Shown: in pieces, positions 50,198 through 58,841 of the stretch
Numbering within the stretch: position 1 is the stretch's first letter
Layout: the number at the start of each line of letters is the position of its first letter
Assembly (NCBI RefSeq): GCF_900155685.1
Contig: NZ_LT732547.1
Location: forward strand, 765,648-829,647
DNA from: Paenibacillus bouchesdurhonensis
GTDB lineage: Bacteria > Bacillota > Bacilli > Paenibacillales > Paenibacillaceae
DNA length: 64,000 nt
Direction of reading: 5' to 3'
Notes under the pieces: generated by a model
What the model saw: the letters and a program-made list of their open reading frames with translations, nothing else
What the model was told of the DNA's origin: nothing
The model's database searches: none
Position numbers and translations under genes: made by a program

Positions 50198-50237
50198 AAA
50201 TAGCTCCCGTCCACCGAATGGAATGGGAGCTATTTTT
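50198..50237. terminator. Terminator between convergent ubiA and sugar-binding genes
   Basis: AAATAGCTCCC (50198-50208) pairs with GGGAGCTATTT (50225-50235), T-run on the plus strand and A-run on the other side, so it can work in both directions. Confidence 0.8.
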
Positions 50238-50321
50238 GGATTCAGTTACCGTTAGAATGTGGCGCTATTTCACATGGGTATATACTCCACATACAGAATT
50301 AAACCTGTCTACCGATCTCAG

Positions 50322-51731
50322 TTACTTCTGCACCGTTCTATTATAATTGCCGATTTTATCCGTGATCGCTTTGGCGGCATCGTCCAGCGCCTGCTTGGCA
50401 GGCTTGCTGCCGCCGAGCGCTTCTTCGATCGCGCTCTCCACGATTTGGCGAGCTTCTGGGAATACGCCCATTACGGCACCTTGCGTTGCCAGGCTAGGTT
50501 TGCTGGCATGAAGCTGATCGACCGCCGTTTGAAACTGCGGGTATTTAGCTAAATTATCCTTCACGATTTGCTCGTCGTAAGCCTTCTTCGTAATAGGGAA
50601 ATAGCCGGTGGAAATATGCCATTTTGCTTGTGTTTGCGGCTCGGCGAGGAATTTAATGAACTCCCAGGCCGCCTTTTGCTCCGCTTCTGGCTTGTTATTG
50701 AGAATCCAGAGGCTTGCTCCGCCGATAATGACACCGCCGTCAGGAGTGCCTTCCGGTTTAGGGAGAAACGCGGTGCCGACCTCAAACTTATCGCCAACAC
50801 TGTCTACAATACCCCGCAGTCCCGCCGTGGAGTCCAGCGTCATACTGACCTGTCCCGCTACAAAGGCTTTCTTGGTGTCATCGGTTTTACGGCCAAGATT
50901 GATGGCAGCTTGGCCCTCGACCAGACTCTTCCACCATTCCAGTGTATTAACGCCAGCCTCGGTGTTCACCAGGGACTGGGTTGCCGGTGCGGTGCGGCCG
51001 TTTCCGTTGTCGACATATTCAGCTCCTTGGTTTGCAAAAAACTGCTCCATAAACCAGCCGTAAATGGCGAATGAGGCGGGTGCTCCATTTTTGCTCAGCG
51101 TTTCGGCTGCTCTCTTCAGCTCTTCATATGTTGCTGGAGCCTTGTCGGGATCAAGCCCGGCGGCTTTGAACAAGTCCTTGTTGTAATAGAGAATCGGGTT
51201 CGACGTATTGAAGGGCATGGAGTACTGCTTGCCCTCGAACGTATAGTAATTCATAATATTCTCTTCCAATTGGCTTAAATCATAGCTCTCTTCATCGATG
51301 AACTGCTGTACCGGCGTAATTGCCCCTGAGTCGATCATGAAGCGGGAACCGATTTCGTAGACCTGAATGAGAGACGGGCCGGACTTGGAATCCATGGAAG
51401 CTTTCATTTTATTCAAGCTTTCGTCGTAAGTTCCTTGGAAAATCGCTTCTACCTCCACCTTGTCCTGAGAAGCGTTGAAATCGGCTACGAGTTGATCCGC
51501 GGCTGTACCCAGCTCTCCGCCCATGGAATGCCACCATACGACTTTTGTTTTGTCTGCTGGTGTGGAATTCTCATTCTTCGCATTGCCTGAGGCCGATGAG
51601 CTGCTTGCCGAGGCTTCCCCGTCTGCCGTTGCTCCCGAGCCGCCGCCCGCTGCTCCGCAGGCAGATATGAGCATGGATAGAAGCAAAATCGTAGCGAGCA
51701 AAAATGAATGTTTGAGCTTGAACGGTTTCAT
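50322..51731 (-). CDS. Extracellular solute-binding lipoprotein (UgpB-like)
   Basis: 469 residues: lipobox ISAC with C25, a Gly/Ala/Ser-rich linker of about 35 residues, then the family 1 binding-protein fold with VVWWHSMGGELGTAADQLVADFN, SMPFNTSNPILYYNKDLFKAAGLDPDK (split here by family-typical residues) and VIIGGASLWILNNKPEAEQKAAWEFIKFL. The start and middle match glycerol-3-phosphate/glycerophosphodiester-binding UgpB. Third gene of the minus-strand operon after two permeases; no ATPase is present. Confidence 0.88.
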   Translation of the reverse strand: MKPFKLKHSFLLATILLLSMLISACGAAGGGSGATADGEASASSSSASGNAKNENSTPADKTKVVWWHSMGGELGTAADQLVADFNASQDKVEVEAIFQGTYDESLNKMKASMDSKSGPSLIQVYEIGSRFMIDSGAITPVQQFIDEESYDLSQLEENIMNYYTFEGKQYSMPFNTSNPILYYNKDLFKAAGLDPDKAPATYEELKRAAETLSKNGAPASFAIYGWFMEQFFANQGAEYVDNGNGRTAPATQSLVNTEAGVNTLEWWKSLVEGQAAINLGRKTDDTKKAFVAGQVSMTLDSTAGLRGIVDSVGDKFEVGTAFLPKPEGTPDGGVIIGGASLWILNNKPEAEQKAAWEFIKFLAEPQTQAKWHISTGYFPITKKAYDEQIVKDNLAKYPQFQTAVDQLHASKPSLATQGAVMGVFPEARQIVESAIEEALGGSKPAKQALDDAAKAITDKIGNYNRTVQK

Positions 51732-51874
51732 TTGGTTTCTTCTCTCCCTTTTGATCTAATCATTTATATCATCCGTCGGTGGACGGGAGTTGCTGTTTGC
51801 TGCTGTTTCGGTCATTCTGGGGCCAACGGCTGGGGCCTGCAGGGAGATAGCCCATAAAGCTGTTTCGTAGAGGG

Positions 51875-52702
51875 CTACCCCTTGATTGCTCCCGCAGTTA
51901 ATCCACGCACAAGCTGTTTAAGACCAAGGACGATGAGCACGAGCGAAGGAAGCAGCACGAGTGCGACCCCGGCAAGAACGATGTTCCAGGCGGTCATTTC
52001 CTCGAATTGCAGCATGCTGATTCCAATCTGCACAGTACGCATATTTGCGGTATTTGTAATGAGCAGCGGCCATAAATACATATTCCAGGTGTTAAGGAAC
52101 ACATACACAGCGAGCGTTGCGAGGCCGGGTCTGGCCAGCGGCAGAACGATGCCCGCGAAGTAGCGCATATGCCCGCAGCCGTCCATTCGCGCTGCTTCGA
52201 ACAGCTCCCGGGGCAATTGCAGAAAGAATTGCCGCAGCAGGAATACGCCAAAGGCGGAGGCGAGGAAGGGGAGGACGAGTCCCGGATAGGAGTCGAGCCA
52301 GTTCCATGATTTGATGAGGAGGAAGTTGGGAATCATCGTCACTTCCCATGGAATCATCATCGTTGACAAAAAGACCGCAAACCAGAATGCCTTGCCGCGG
52401 AAAGCAATAAAAGCAAAGGCATACGCCGCCAGGCTCGCCGTCACAAGCTGTCCAATCATAACGAGCGTGGAGACGATGAAGCTGTTAGCGATGAAGCGAA
52501 ACACAGGGATGAGCCGGATAACTGCCTCAAGGCTACCCAAATATAAGCTGGACGGGAGGAGAGCAGGGGGGAACTGGCTCGTCTCTTCCGGCGTCATAAA
52601 TACGGAAAGGAAGGTATAGAGAAGCGGGTAAAGGATGAATAGGGACAATAAGCACAGGACGAAGTATACAGCGCCGTGGCGAATGGGACGGGATAGCGTC
52701 AT
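51875..52702 (-). CDS. ABC transporter permease (UgpE-like)
   Basis: 275 residues, six helices, EAA loop FEAARMDGCGHMRYFAGIVLPLARP and a C-terminus LKQLVRGLTAGAIKG. ATG overlaps the stop of the other permease by 4 bp. Ends 144 bp before the binding-protein gene. Confidence 0.9.
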   Translation of the reverse strand: MTLSRPIRHGAVYFVLCLLSLFILYPLLYTFLSVFMTPEETSQFPPALLPSSLYLGSLEAVIRLIPVFRFIANSFIVSTLVMIGQLVTASLAAYAFAFIAFRGKAFWFAVFLSTMMIPWEVTMIPNFLLIKSWNWLDSYPGLVLPFLASAFGVFLLRQFFLQLPRELFEAARMDGCGHMRYFAGIVLPLARPGLATLAVYVFLNTWNMYLWPLLITNTANMRTVQIGISMLQFEEMTAWNIVLAGVALVLLPSLVLIVLGLKQLVRGLTAGAIKG

Positions 52703-53655
52703 TGATAGTGCACCTTCTTTTCCAAAATGGTGAATTGAATAAGTGTCAAAGTCAGAATGAGCAGAAATAGGACGATGGCCATGGCGCTGCCCGTGCCAAA
52801 TTGGTAATTCACGAAGGCTTCCTTATAAATGGAATAGACGAATACTTCAGTTGAGCCCGCAGGACCGCCTTTGGTTAAAATATGCATTTGCCCAAACGCC
52901 TGAAATGAGCCGATAACAGATACGATAAGCAGGAAGAACAGCGTAGGCGATAGCAGCGGCAGAATGATACGAATAAACGTACGGAAGGGCCCCGCACCGT
53001 CCACTTTGGCACTGTCATACATATCCTCGGGAATTCCTTGCAGGCCGCTCAGCAGCACGATGAAGTTAAATCCGGAGTTCATCCATAGGGTCATGATTGA
53101 TATCGATATGAGCGCCCAGCGCGAATCGGTCAGCCATTGTACGGCGGGAAGCCCCGCCAAGTCCAGAAAATAATTGAACATGCCCAGCGTTGGATGGAAC
53201 AGCATCATCCAGATTACCGCTGACGTACTAACAGAAAGAGCGAGGGGAAGGGAGAAAATAAACTGGAACAGGCGTACCCCTTTTAAACGGGAATGAGCGA
53301 ATGCAGCCATGATCAAGCCGAGAAGGAGCCCGCCAGGAACGGTTAGCAGCACGAATTTTCCAGTCACGGCGAGACTGTTCCAGAACTGGGAGGAGCCTAG
53401 AAGCAGCCTGAAATTGTCCAGCCCGACATAAGCCGCGATATTGCCGCGCGGATCGGTCAGAAAGAAGCTGAGATATACCGATTTGACCAGAGGGTAGAGG
53501 AGGAATAGGCTGAATAGCGTGATAGATGGGGCGAGGAAAAGATAGGCCAGCATATGCTCCTTGAAGCTTGCGCTCAGCCCTTTTCTGGATAAGGGTTTAT
53601 ATGAGGAAGTCGTCATGGCGGCCGGGGACGGCGCGTTTCTGACCGTAGTGTTCAT
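52699..53655 (-). CDS. ABC transporter permease (UgpA-like)
   Basis: 318 residues: a ~30-residue hydrophilic Ser/Thr-rich start, then six helices with the EAA loop YDSAKVDGAGPFRTFIRIILPLLSP. First gene of the UgpA-UgpE-UgpB-like minus-strand operon. ATG after AAGGAGGG. The operon splits the electron transfer genes ubiA and hepT. Confidence 0.9.
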   Translation of the reverse strand: MNTTVRNAPSPAAMTTSSYKPLSRKGLSASFKEHMLAYLFLAPSITLFSLFLLYPLVKSVYLSFFLTDPRGNIAAYVGLDNFRLLLGSSQFWNSLAVTGKFVLLTVPGGLLLGLIMAAFAHSRLKGVRLFQFIFSLPLALSVSTSAVIWMMLFHPTLGMFNYFLDLAGLPAVQWLTDSRWALISISIMTLWMNSGFNFIVLLSGLQGIPEDMYDSAKVDGAGPFRTFIRIILPLLSPTLFFLLIVSVIGSFQAFGQMHILTKGGPAGSTEVFVYSIYKEAFVNYQFGTGSAMAIVLFLLILTLTLIQFTILEKKVHYQ

Positions 53656-53799
53656 GGATAAATCCCTCCTTGGCAGATGAACCTGCTGTATCTAGCAGTC
53701 CTAGCGGAGCTAGTGAACAAATATCAATCTAAGTTTAGATGGAGGGGATTAACAGGATATCAACGCGGGGTTAATTGACCGTTAAATTTTGCATAATCG

Positions 53800-53871
53800 A
53801 AAAAAACACCTCGTTTGTTGGATGCAGCGAGAGACTGAGGTTCTCGAAGCAATCATGAACAAGAGGTGTTT
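53800..53871 (-). terminator. Terminator of the hepT operon
   Basis: On the minus strand AAACACCTC pairs with GAGGTGTTT and runs into seven T (the A-run at 53800-53806). Long loop with possible inner pairing TTTGTT/GAACAA. Confidence 0.75.
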
Positions 53872-53899
53872 ATTGGAATGGGATGAATTCTCCAATCGA

Positions 53900-54880
53900 C
53901 TATTTTTCCCGGCCGCTGAAAAACTTAAGAAGTACCTGCAAGTCGCGATGGGCCGGATAATGGCTTAAGCGATCGATAATTTGCTGAGCCTCGTTTAAAT
54001 ATTGCCGGCTTAATGCTTCGGTTCTTTCCAGCGCATCGCTGCTTTGGATCGCTGCGATAACTTCATTGGTATATTCGGCTGGCGTTTGCTCGTTCACCGC
54101 TCTGATCTTAGGAGCGAGCGTGTCATCTTGAAGCGCGAACAAGACGGGAAGCGTTACCTGACCGCTGCGCAAATCGCTGCCGGCAGGCTTGCCCAGCTTC
54201 TCCGAGGATTGGGTAAAGTCTAGGATGTCATCGCGAATTTGAAAGGCCATGCCCAATTTCTCCCCGAAGTCGTATAGCTGACTAGCTGTCTCTTCGTCGG
54301 CTCCCGCCGACAACGCTCCGATACGCAAGCAGGCCGCTATAAGCTGTGCGGTTTTATTTTTGGATTTCTCCAAATATTGCTCGATCGTCACATCATAATC
54401 GAATAGATGGGACAATTGCTGGTATTCGCCCAAACATAATTGCGTTGTCACTAGGGAGGATAGATCGTACACATATCGCTCACGGTCAGCCGAGTAGACA
54501 GAGATTAACTCAATAACCCTGGCTGACATGTAATTGCCGACATGGATGGCGCGATTCACGCCCAGCTTAATGTGCATAGCTTTGTCTCCCCGGCGAACCG
54601 GAGAATCGTCGATGACGTCATCATGGATTAGGGAAGCGGCGTGAATGAATTCAGCGGCCGCAGCCAAGCGCCATACTTTGCGTTCATCGGGAGAAGGGCC
54701 GAAGCGGCTGCCCACGATCACCATTAACGGACGAACCCGTTTCCCTCCTGAGCGGATGAGATCAATGATGCTTCGAGCAAGCTCCGAGGAGCGGGGAACA
54801 TCCTTGTCGAATTTAACCATGTTCTCAATTTCTTTATCTACTGCTCTTAGTGAGATGCCAAGCTGTTCATTCATCTTCAT
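53900..54880 (-). CDS. hepT: Trans-polyprenyl diphosphate synthase (HepT/DmkB-like)
   Basis: 326 residues with both Asp-rich motifs: DDVID at 87-91 (LIHDDVIDDSPVRRG) and DDILD at 217-221, plus GGKRVRP at 45-51. It elongates farnesyl diphosphate with isopentenyl units to give the quinone side chain. ATG after GAGGAGGGG. Directly follows the HepS-like gene (86-bp gap) on the same strand. In Listeria the EET locus has the same enzyme as DmkB. Confidence 0.9.
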   Translation of the reverse strand: MKMNEQLGISLRAVDKEIENMVKFDKDVPRSSELARSIIDLIRSGGKRVRPLMVIVGSRFGPSPDERKVWRLAAAAEFIHAASLIHDDVIDDSPVRRGDKAMHIKLGVNRAIHVGNYMSARVIELISVYSADRERYVYDLSSLVTTQLCLGEYQQLSHLFDYDVTIEQYLEKSKNKTAQLIAACLRIGALSAGADEETASQLYDFGEKLGMAFQIRDDILDFTQSSEKLGKPAGSDLRSGQVTLPVLFALQDDTLAPKIRAVNEQTPAEYTNEVIAAIQSSDALERTEALSRQYLNEAQQIIDRLSHYPAHRDLQVLLKFFSGREK

Positions 54881-54966
54881 GATGTTCCCCTCCTCGAAAT
54901 GATGTACAAGTGTTCATCCAAATTGTCCATCTATTTGATGTACAAGCGATTGCCTAATGTGTTCCG

Positions 54967-55419
54967 CTAAATCGCCCGGCGGGCGTGATTTCGGCTGTGC
55001 TCCAAGCGAAGAAACACTTCAAAGCCTATTGTGAGGCGTTCATCGTCAGGCAGCCCCTCAATTCGCTTGATTTGAATTTGCTTAACCAGCGGAGCCAAAT
55101 GGGTAAGGAGATCAATTTCTTCAAAGCGCAGGCAGAGCTGCACATAGAAGCTGTATAAGTAATCGCCGTCCAGTATTTTGCGAGTGAGTGCGTCACCCGG
55201 CTCCAGAAGGTGACAATCCTGGTGACGCTGGAGGGCGAGCTTGATTGCAATGTAAATGGAGAGCAGACGAATTCGGCGTTCTGCTGTCATATCATATTCT
55301 GAGAAAAGGAGGGCTGCAGGCAGTGCATCCTCTTTCCTTAGATCCAAGGTAATGCCGGTTTCGGGCGATATTTCGCCCTGCAAGAAAAGACAAGCATCTT
55401 GAATGAGAGCAGTAATCAT
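54967..55419 (-). CDS. HepS-like prenyl synthase subunit 1 (short)
   Basis: About 151 residues, helical, no Asp-rich motif. The segment GDYLYSFYVQLCLRFEEIDLLTHLAPLVKQIQIKRIE resembles the LGDYL-SSLFYKLLAE region of HepS, the non-catalytic partner of HepT, but the protein is shorter than the usual ~250 residues. ATG at 55419 with AAGGAG 8 bp upstream; GTG 55428 would be too close. The place next to hepT supports the assignment; without a search it stays tentative. Confidence 0.6.
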   Translation of the reverse strand: MITALIQDACLFLQGEISPETGITLDLRKEDALPAALLFSEYDMTAERRIRLLSIYIAIKLALQRHQDCHLLEPGDALTRKILDGDYLYSFYVQLCLRFEEIDLLTHLAPLVKQIQIKRIEGLPDDERLTIGFEVFLRLEHSRNHARRAI

Positions 55420-55513
55420 AAGGAACACTCCTTAACAAGCAAGTAGGTTTGCAGGGGATTTCGCACCGATATCGGCGGTTTAATATCCACTAACGACAGT
55501 CTTTGTTAAAAAT

Positions 55514-55546
55514 CAGAGTAATGTGCAGCAGCTGCACATTACTCTG
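55514..55546 (-). terminator. Terminator after ndh2
   Basis: A perfect 15-bp stem CAGAGTAATGTGCAG / CTGCACATTACTCTG with loop CAG; the minus strand continues ATTTTTAAC. Confidence 0.85.
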
Positions 55547-55585
55547 GGTTAAAGGGGGTCAAAAACAATTGTGCAGTTGTTATGC

Positions 55586-57466
55586 TTAATCCGTATAGAG
55601 GTACCATCTGCGAACAAGCGGTATTCTCTTCCATTGCTTCTTAAGCCAAGGCAGTACGTAGTAATCGAGACCAAACATGCTGCCCGATCCGCCGATCAGT
55701 GCTACGCCAGCCGTCATATACCAGAGCATTTCGCTCGATGCCATGCTGGAGGACCAGATCATAATGCCAAGTGCAACGGTGACGATCGAGGATACTGCTG
55801 TGAACAGGCCGGCAATAAGCAGGATACCGATAATGATTTCTGCAAATACCATCCCGGTCTGGAACACGGAAGCAAGCCCGGTATATCCGCCATCGGAAGT
55901 GTAGAAGAAGATATCCATGAACCAGTTCACTGTATTCGTAATGAAGCCAGGCACCGGCAGCGCCGTAACAGCGGTTGATGCACTCTGTACTGCGGATGCA
56001 GCCGCTTGAGCGTCGACAGTCGTCGTAACAGCCTCCGCAGCCTCGCTTGCTGCTGATATCGCATCACCAGCATGAGGCGATGCAGGGATCAGGAAGATGT
56101 CTGAAGGATTCTTAAGCACCTTAGGCAGCTTATCAATACCTTCCTGCAACCATTTGTAGCCTACGAATACCCGTAACGGTACAAGCCAGAAGTTAGGCGA
56201 GCGTTTAGCGAAATGACCGCCAACAAAGCTTCTGTTATTGTTCACGTGGAAGAACTCATGCATCATGTAAGTCCACACTTTGTTGAAGCCTGCCACCGTG
56301 AACAGATAATACATATTGATCAAATGCTTACTGAACATCGCGAGAAATCCGCTGATCATGAACATTTTATTCGGCAGTCCCACATTAGCTACGCCATATC
56401 GGCTGCCTATGCAAACCATAGTACCGTGGAAGCCTGGTTTATAAGACTTCTTCGGTTTGCCTTTGACATCCGCATGGATGTTATGGGCAATGAGCGGGCC
56501 AGCTTGCTCGGCGTTCTCAACCATTTGCGGAACAGGACGGGTCTCACCTTCCGGGATGTAGTAAATATTGTCGCCAACGATGTATACATCCTCGTGATCC
56601 ACGCTTTGCAGCTTATCGTTGGTAACGATCCGCTTGCGGCCTTCTTGCTGAACGTCCAGCTTGCCTACGAGATCGGAGCCCTCAACACCGGCTGTCCAGA
56701 CGATCGTAGCAGCTTCGAGCTCTTTCTCCCCAAGCAGAACGCTTGACTTCGTTACCCCGGTAATTTTGGCGTTTGTCACGATTTCGACGTTCATTTTGTT
56801 CAGGCGTTTGACCGCCTTATCAATCAGTTTATCAGGCAGGATCGGCAAAATTTTCGGTGCCATATCCGCTACGACGAGGCGAACCTCACTTGGATCGATG
56901 TAGAATTCCTTGCACAGCTCGTCGCGGTATTCCGCCAGCTCGCCAATGAGCTCCACGCCGGTAAAGCCTGCTCCGACAACAACGAAGGATAATTTCTGCT
57001 TGCGAATGGCTGGATCCGTTTCTTTGGCAGCCTCGCTGAACATACGGCGAACCTGTATCTTCAATTTGACGGCATCTTCGTATGACCATAAGGTCATTGC
57101 ATGCTCCTCGGCACCTGGAATGCCGAAGAAAGTTGGTTTACAGCCGGTACCGATGACTAGGTAATCGTACTTGTAAGTGTTTTTCTTGGAGCGAAGCTCC
57201 TTGGATTTAAAATCAATGTTGTCGATGTAGTCCAGTACAACATCCACTTTTTGTCCTGCAAAAATCTTCTTTAATTCGATTTGAATTGATTCCTCGGGTG
57301 CCCGGTTTGCCGCGACTTCATGCAGCTCAGTCAGCAGCGTATGATACGGGTTCTTGTCAATCAGCTGGATTTGAACGTCATTGTCTTTTTTGAACAATTT
57401 GGCCAGGTGCTTCGACGTGACGACACCACCGTAACCGCCGCCAAGAACGACTATTTTCTTCAACAT
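55586..57466 (-). CDS. ndh2: Type II NADH dehydrogenase fused to a DoxX-like membrane domain (Ndh2)
   Basis: 626 residues. Residues 1-400: two Rossmann folds with VVLGGGYGGVVTSKHL (FAD) and the second FVVVGAGFTGVELIGELAEY (NADH), and the late YIVGDNIYYIPEG. Residues about 430-626: a membrane domain with WLVPLRVFVGYKWLQEGIDKLPK and later helices like DoxX, with an Ala/Val-rich extracytoplasmic loop. The same fused form is known for Ndh2 of the Listeria electron transfer locus. It passes electrons from NADH to a quinone. ATG at 57466 after AGAAGG. PplA lies just upstream in the same direction. Confidence 0.9.
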   Translation of the reverse strand: MLKKIVVLGGGYGGVVTSKHLAKLFKKDNDVQIQLIDKNPYHTLLTELHEVAANRAPEESIQIELKKIFAGQKVDVVLDYIDNIDFKSKELRSKKNTYKYDYLVIGTGCKPTFFGIPGAEEHAMTLWSYEDAVKLKIQVRRMFSEAAKETDPAIRKQKLSFVVVGAGFTGVELIGELAEYRDELCKEFYIDPSEVRLVVADMAPKILPILPDKLIDKAVKRLNKMNVEIVTNAKITGVTKSSVLLGEKELEAATIVWTAGVEGSDLVGKLDVQQEGRKRIVTNDKLQSVDHEDVYIVGDNIYYIPEGETRPVPQMVENAEQAGPLIAHNIHADVKGKPKKSYKPGFHGTMVCIGSRYGVANVGLPNKMFMISGFLAMFSKHLINMYYLFTVAGFNKVWTYMMHEFFHVNNNRSFVGGHFAKRSPNFWLVPLRVFVGYKWLQEGIDKLPKVLKNPSDIFLIPASPHAGDAISAASEAAEAVTTTVDAQAAASAVQSASTAVTALPVPGFITNTVNWFMDIFFYTSDGGYTGLASVFQTGMVFAEIIIGILLIAGLFTAVSSIVTVALGIMIWSSSMASSEMLWYMTAGVALIGGSGSMFGLDYYVLPWLKKQWKRIPLVRRWYLYTD

Positions 57467-57527
57467 ATTCACCTTCTTACTTTAGGCTGGTATTCATGGA
57501 GATGAGTTACTAGATTAATAATGACTA

Positions 57528-58427
57528 TTATTTAGCTTGTTCCAGTGCTTTTGCAGCGAGATCGTAGTACGATTTCAGACTGATGGATACGCCGGAGATC
57601 GCGTCTGTTTTACCTTCATCGTTGAAGCTTACTGCAGCCGGATCCTGCTTCTCGAGCAAATATTGCTCAGCTATAGCAGCTTGCTCATGCCATTCTGCTT
57701 GTGCTCCGCCTTTTTCAACCATGCCGTATTTGCCGTCAATGGAGTTGAGTTTCTTGTCTTCGCCAGCTTCGTTTACGCCGCTAAAGTTCACTCTTACGAT
57801 GTTGCCTGCGGATATAATGACATCAGCTGTTTCTTTCCAGCCGGATCCCTCTGCGAACTTGTCGCCTTCGGCATGGTAGCTGCCGTCTTTGTAAGGACCT
57901 GGCTCGATTGGGCCAGCAGCGAGTGCTTGGTCGACAAGGTCGAACAAATCGTTAACATGTATGGATACGCCGGAGATTGCGTCAGTATTGCCTTCTGCAT
58001 CAAGGGTTACAGCTTTCGTATCTTGTTTCTCAATGAGGAAAGCGATCGCTTTAGCAGCTTGCTCATGCCATTCTGCTTGCGCGTTGCCTTTTTCTTTCAT
58101 GCCGTATTTGCCTTGCTCGGAATAAGTGACTTTGTCTACCGGTACGGTTGCGTTAGTACCGTTCCATTCCACATCGGCAATTTTGCCGCCTTCAACCTGC
58201 AGCTTTACGAAATATTGCCAGCCGCTTTTCGGATCTTCCTTACCTAGGGCAAAGTATAGACCGTCCTGGAAATTGCCTTCTGCAGCAGGAGCATTATTAG
58301 CGGAGTTGTTGGCGCTATTCTCGGTAGCTGGAGCGTTATTAGCTGGTTCCGCCGTATTTTTTGCTCCGCACCCTGCGAGAAGTCCTAGCAGCAGTGCGCT
58401 GCATAGAATAATGGATGCTTTTTTCAT
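57528..58427 (-). CDS. pplA: FMN-binding lipoprotein PplA with two flavinylation sites
   Basis: 299 residues: lipobox LAGC (C20), an Asn/Ala-rich linker to about 50, then two homologous FMN_bind domains of ~115 residues (55-170 and 178-297). Each has YGM, AEWHEQAA and the acceptor motif DAISGVS at 149-155 and 275-281; ApbE would attach FMN to S155 and S281. PplA carries electrons from the membrane quinone to outside acceptors. It is first in the minus-strand pplA-ndh2 unit. ATG with GGAGG upstream. Confidence 0.92.
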   Translation of the reverse strand: MKKASIILCSALLLGLLAGCGAKNTAEPANNAPATENSANNSANNAPAAEGNFQDGLYFALGKEDPKSGWQYFVKLQVEGGKIADVEWNGTNATVPVDKVTYSEQGKYGMKEKGNAQAEWHEQAAKAIAFLIEKQDTKAVTLDAEGNTDAISGVSIHVNDLFDLVDQALAAGPIEPGPYKDGSYHAEGDKFAEGSGWKETADVIISAGNIVRVNFSGVNEAGEDKKLNSIDGKYGMVEKGGAQAEWHEQAAIAEQYLLEKQDPAAVSFNDEGKTDAISGVSISLKSYYDLAAKALEQAK

Positions 58428-58460
58428 GTTAAATGACCTCCAAATAATAAAATTGTATAT

Positions 58461-58483
58461 ATTAAAATGTGAACCATTTTAAT
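58461..58483. promoter_or_regulatory. Inverted repeat in the pplA promoter region
   Basis: ATTAAAATG (58461-58469) and CATTTTAAT (58475-58483), loop TGAAC, 34 bp upstream of the pplA start; a candidate operator or leader hairpin. Confidence 0.4.
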
Positions 58484-58588
58484 AACGTAGGGGATATATA
58501 TATAGGAAAACTTAGGTGCCCAAAGCCCTTGAAAAAGGAGGGAAATCCTTTGTTTGAGGAAAGTTTAGCATATAAATAAAAGCATATA

Positions 58589-58604
58589 TGTGAAATAAAT
58601 CACT
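58589..58604. promoter_or_regulatory. Fnr/Crp-type box between pplA and the HD-GYP gene
   Basis: TGTGA-AATAAA-TCACT equals the Bacillus Fnr consensus TGTGA-N6-TCACT. It lies 162 bp before pplA and 238 bp before the HD-GYP gene. The rest of 58428-58841 has no convincing gene. Confidence 0.5.
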
Positions 58605-58841
58605 TGATATGTGACAAAAAACATCTTCCGTAAATACAGGAATAAGGGGAAGCTTGATATAGAGCCAATGGAAGCGATTACTCATATTTTAAAATATTTT
58701 TTTTTAAATATATTTTTAAGCTCTTTGTTCAATATATCGCTCACAGACCCAGGATTAAACGGAAAAAGGTGTCAAATCTTCATACTTTTGTGCCGATAAA
58801 GATTTAAGGGCAACATCCACTATTTGTGCTACAAGGAAGGG

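Noticed and set aside
58611-58799. 62-residue open frame upstream of the HD-GYP gene
   Set aside because: Starts within the Fnr-like region, no ribosome site, low-complexity Phe/Leu content from an AT-rich leader.
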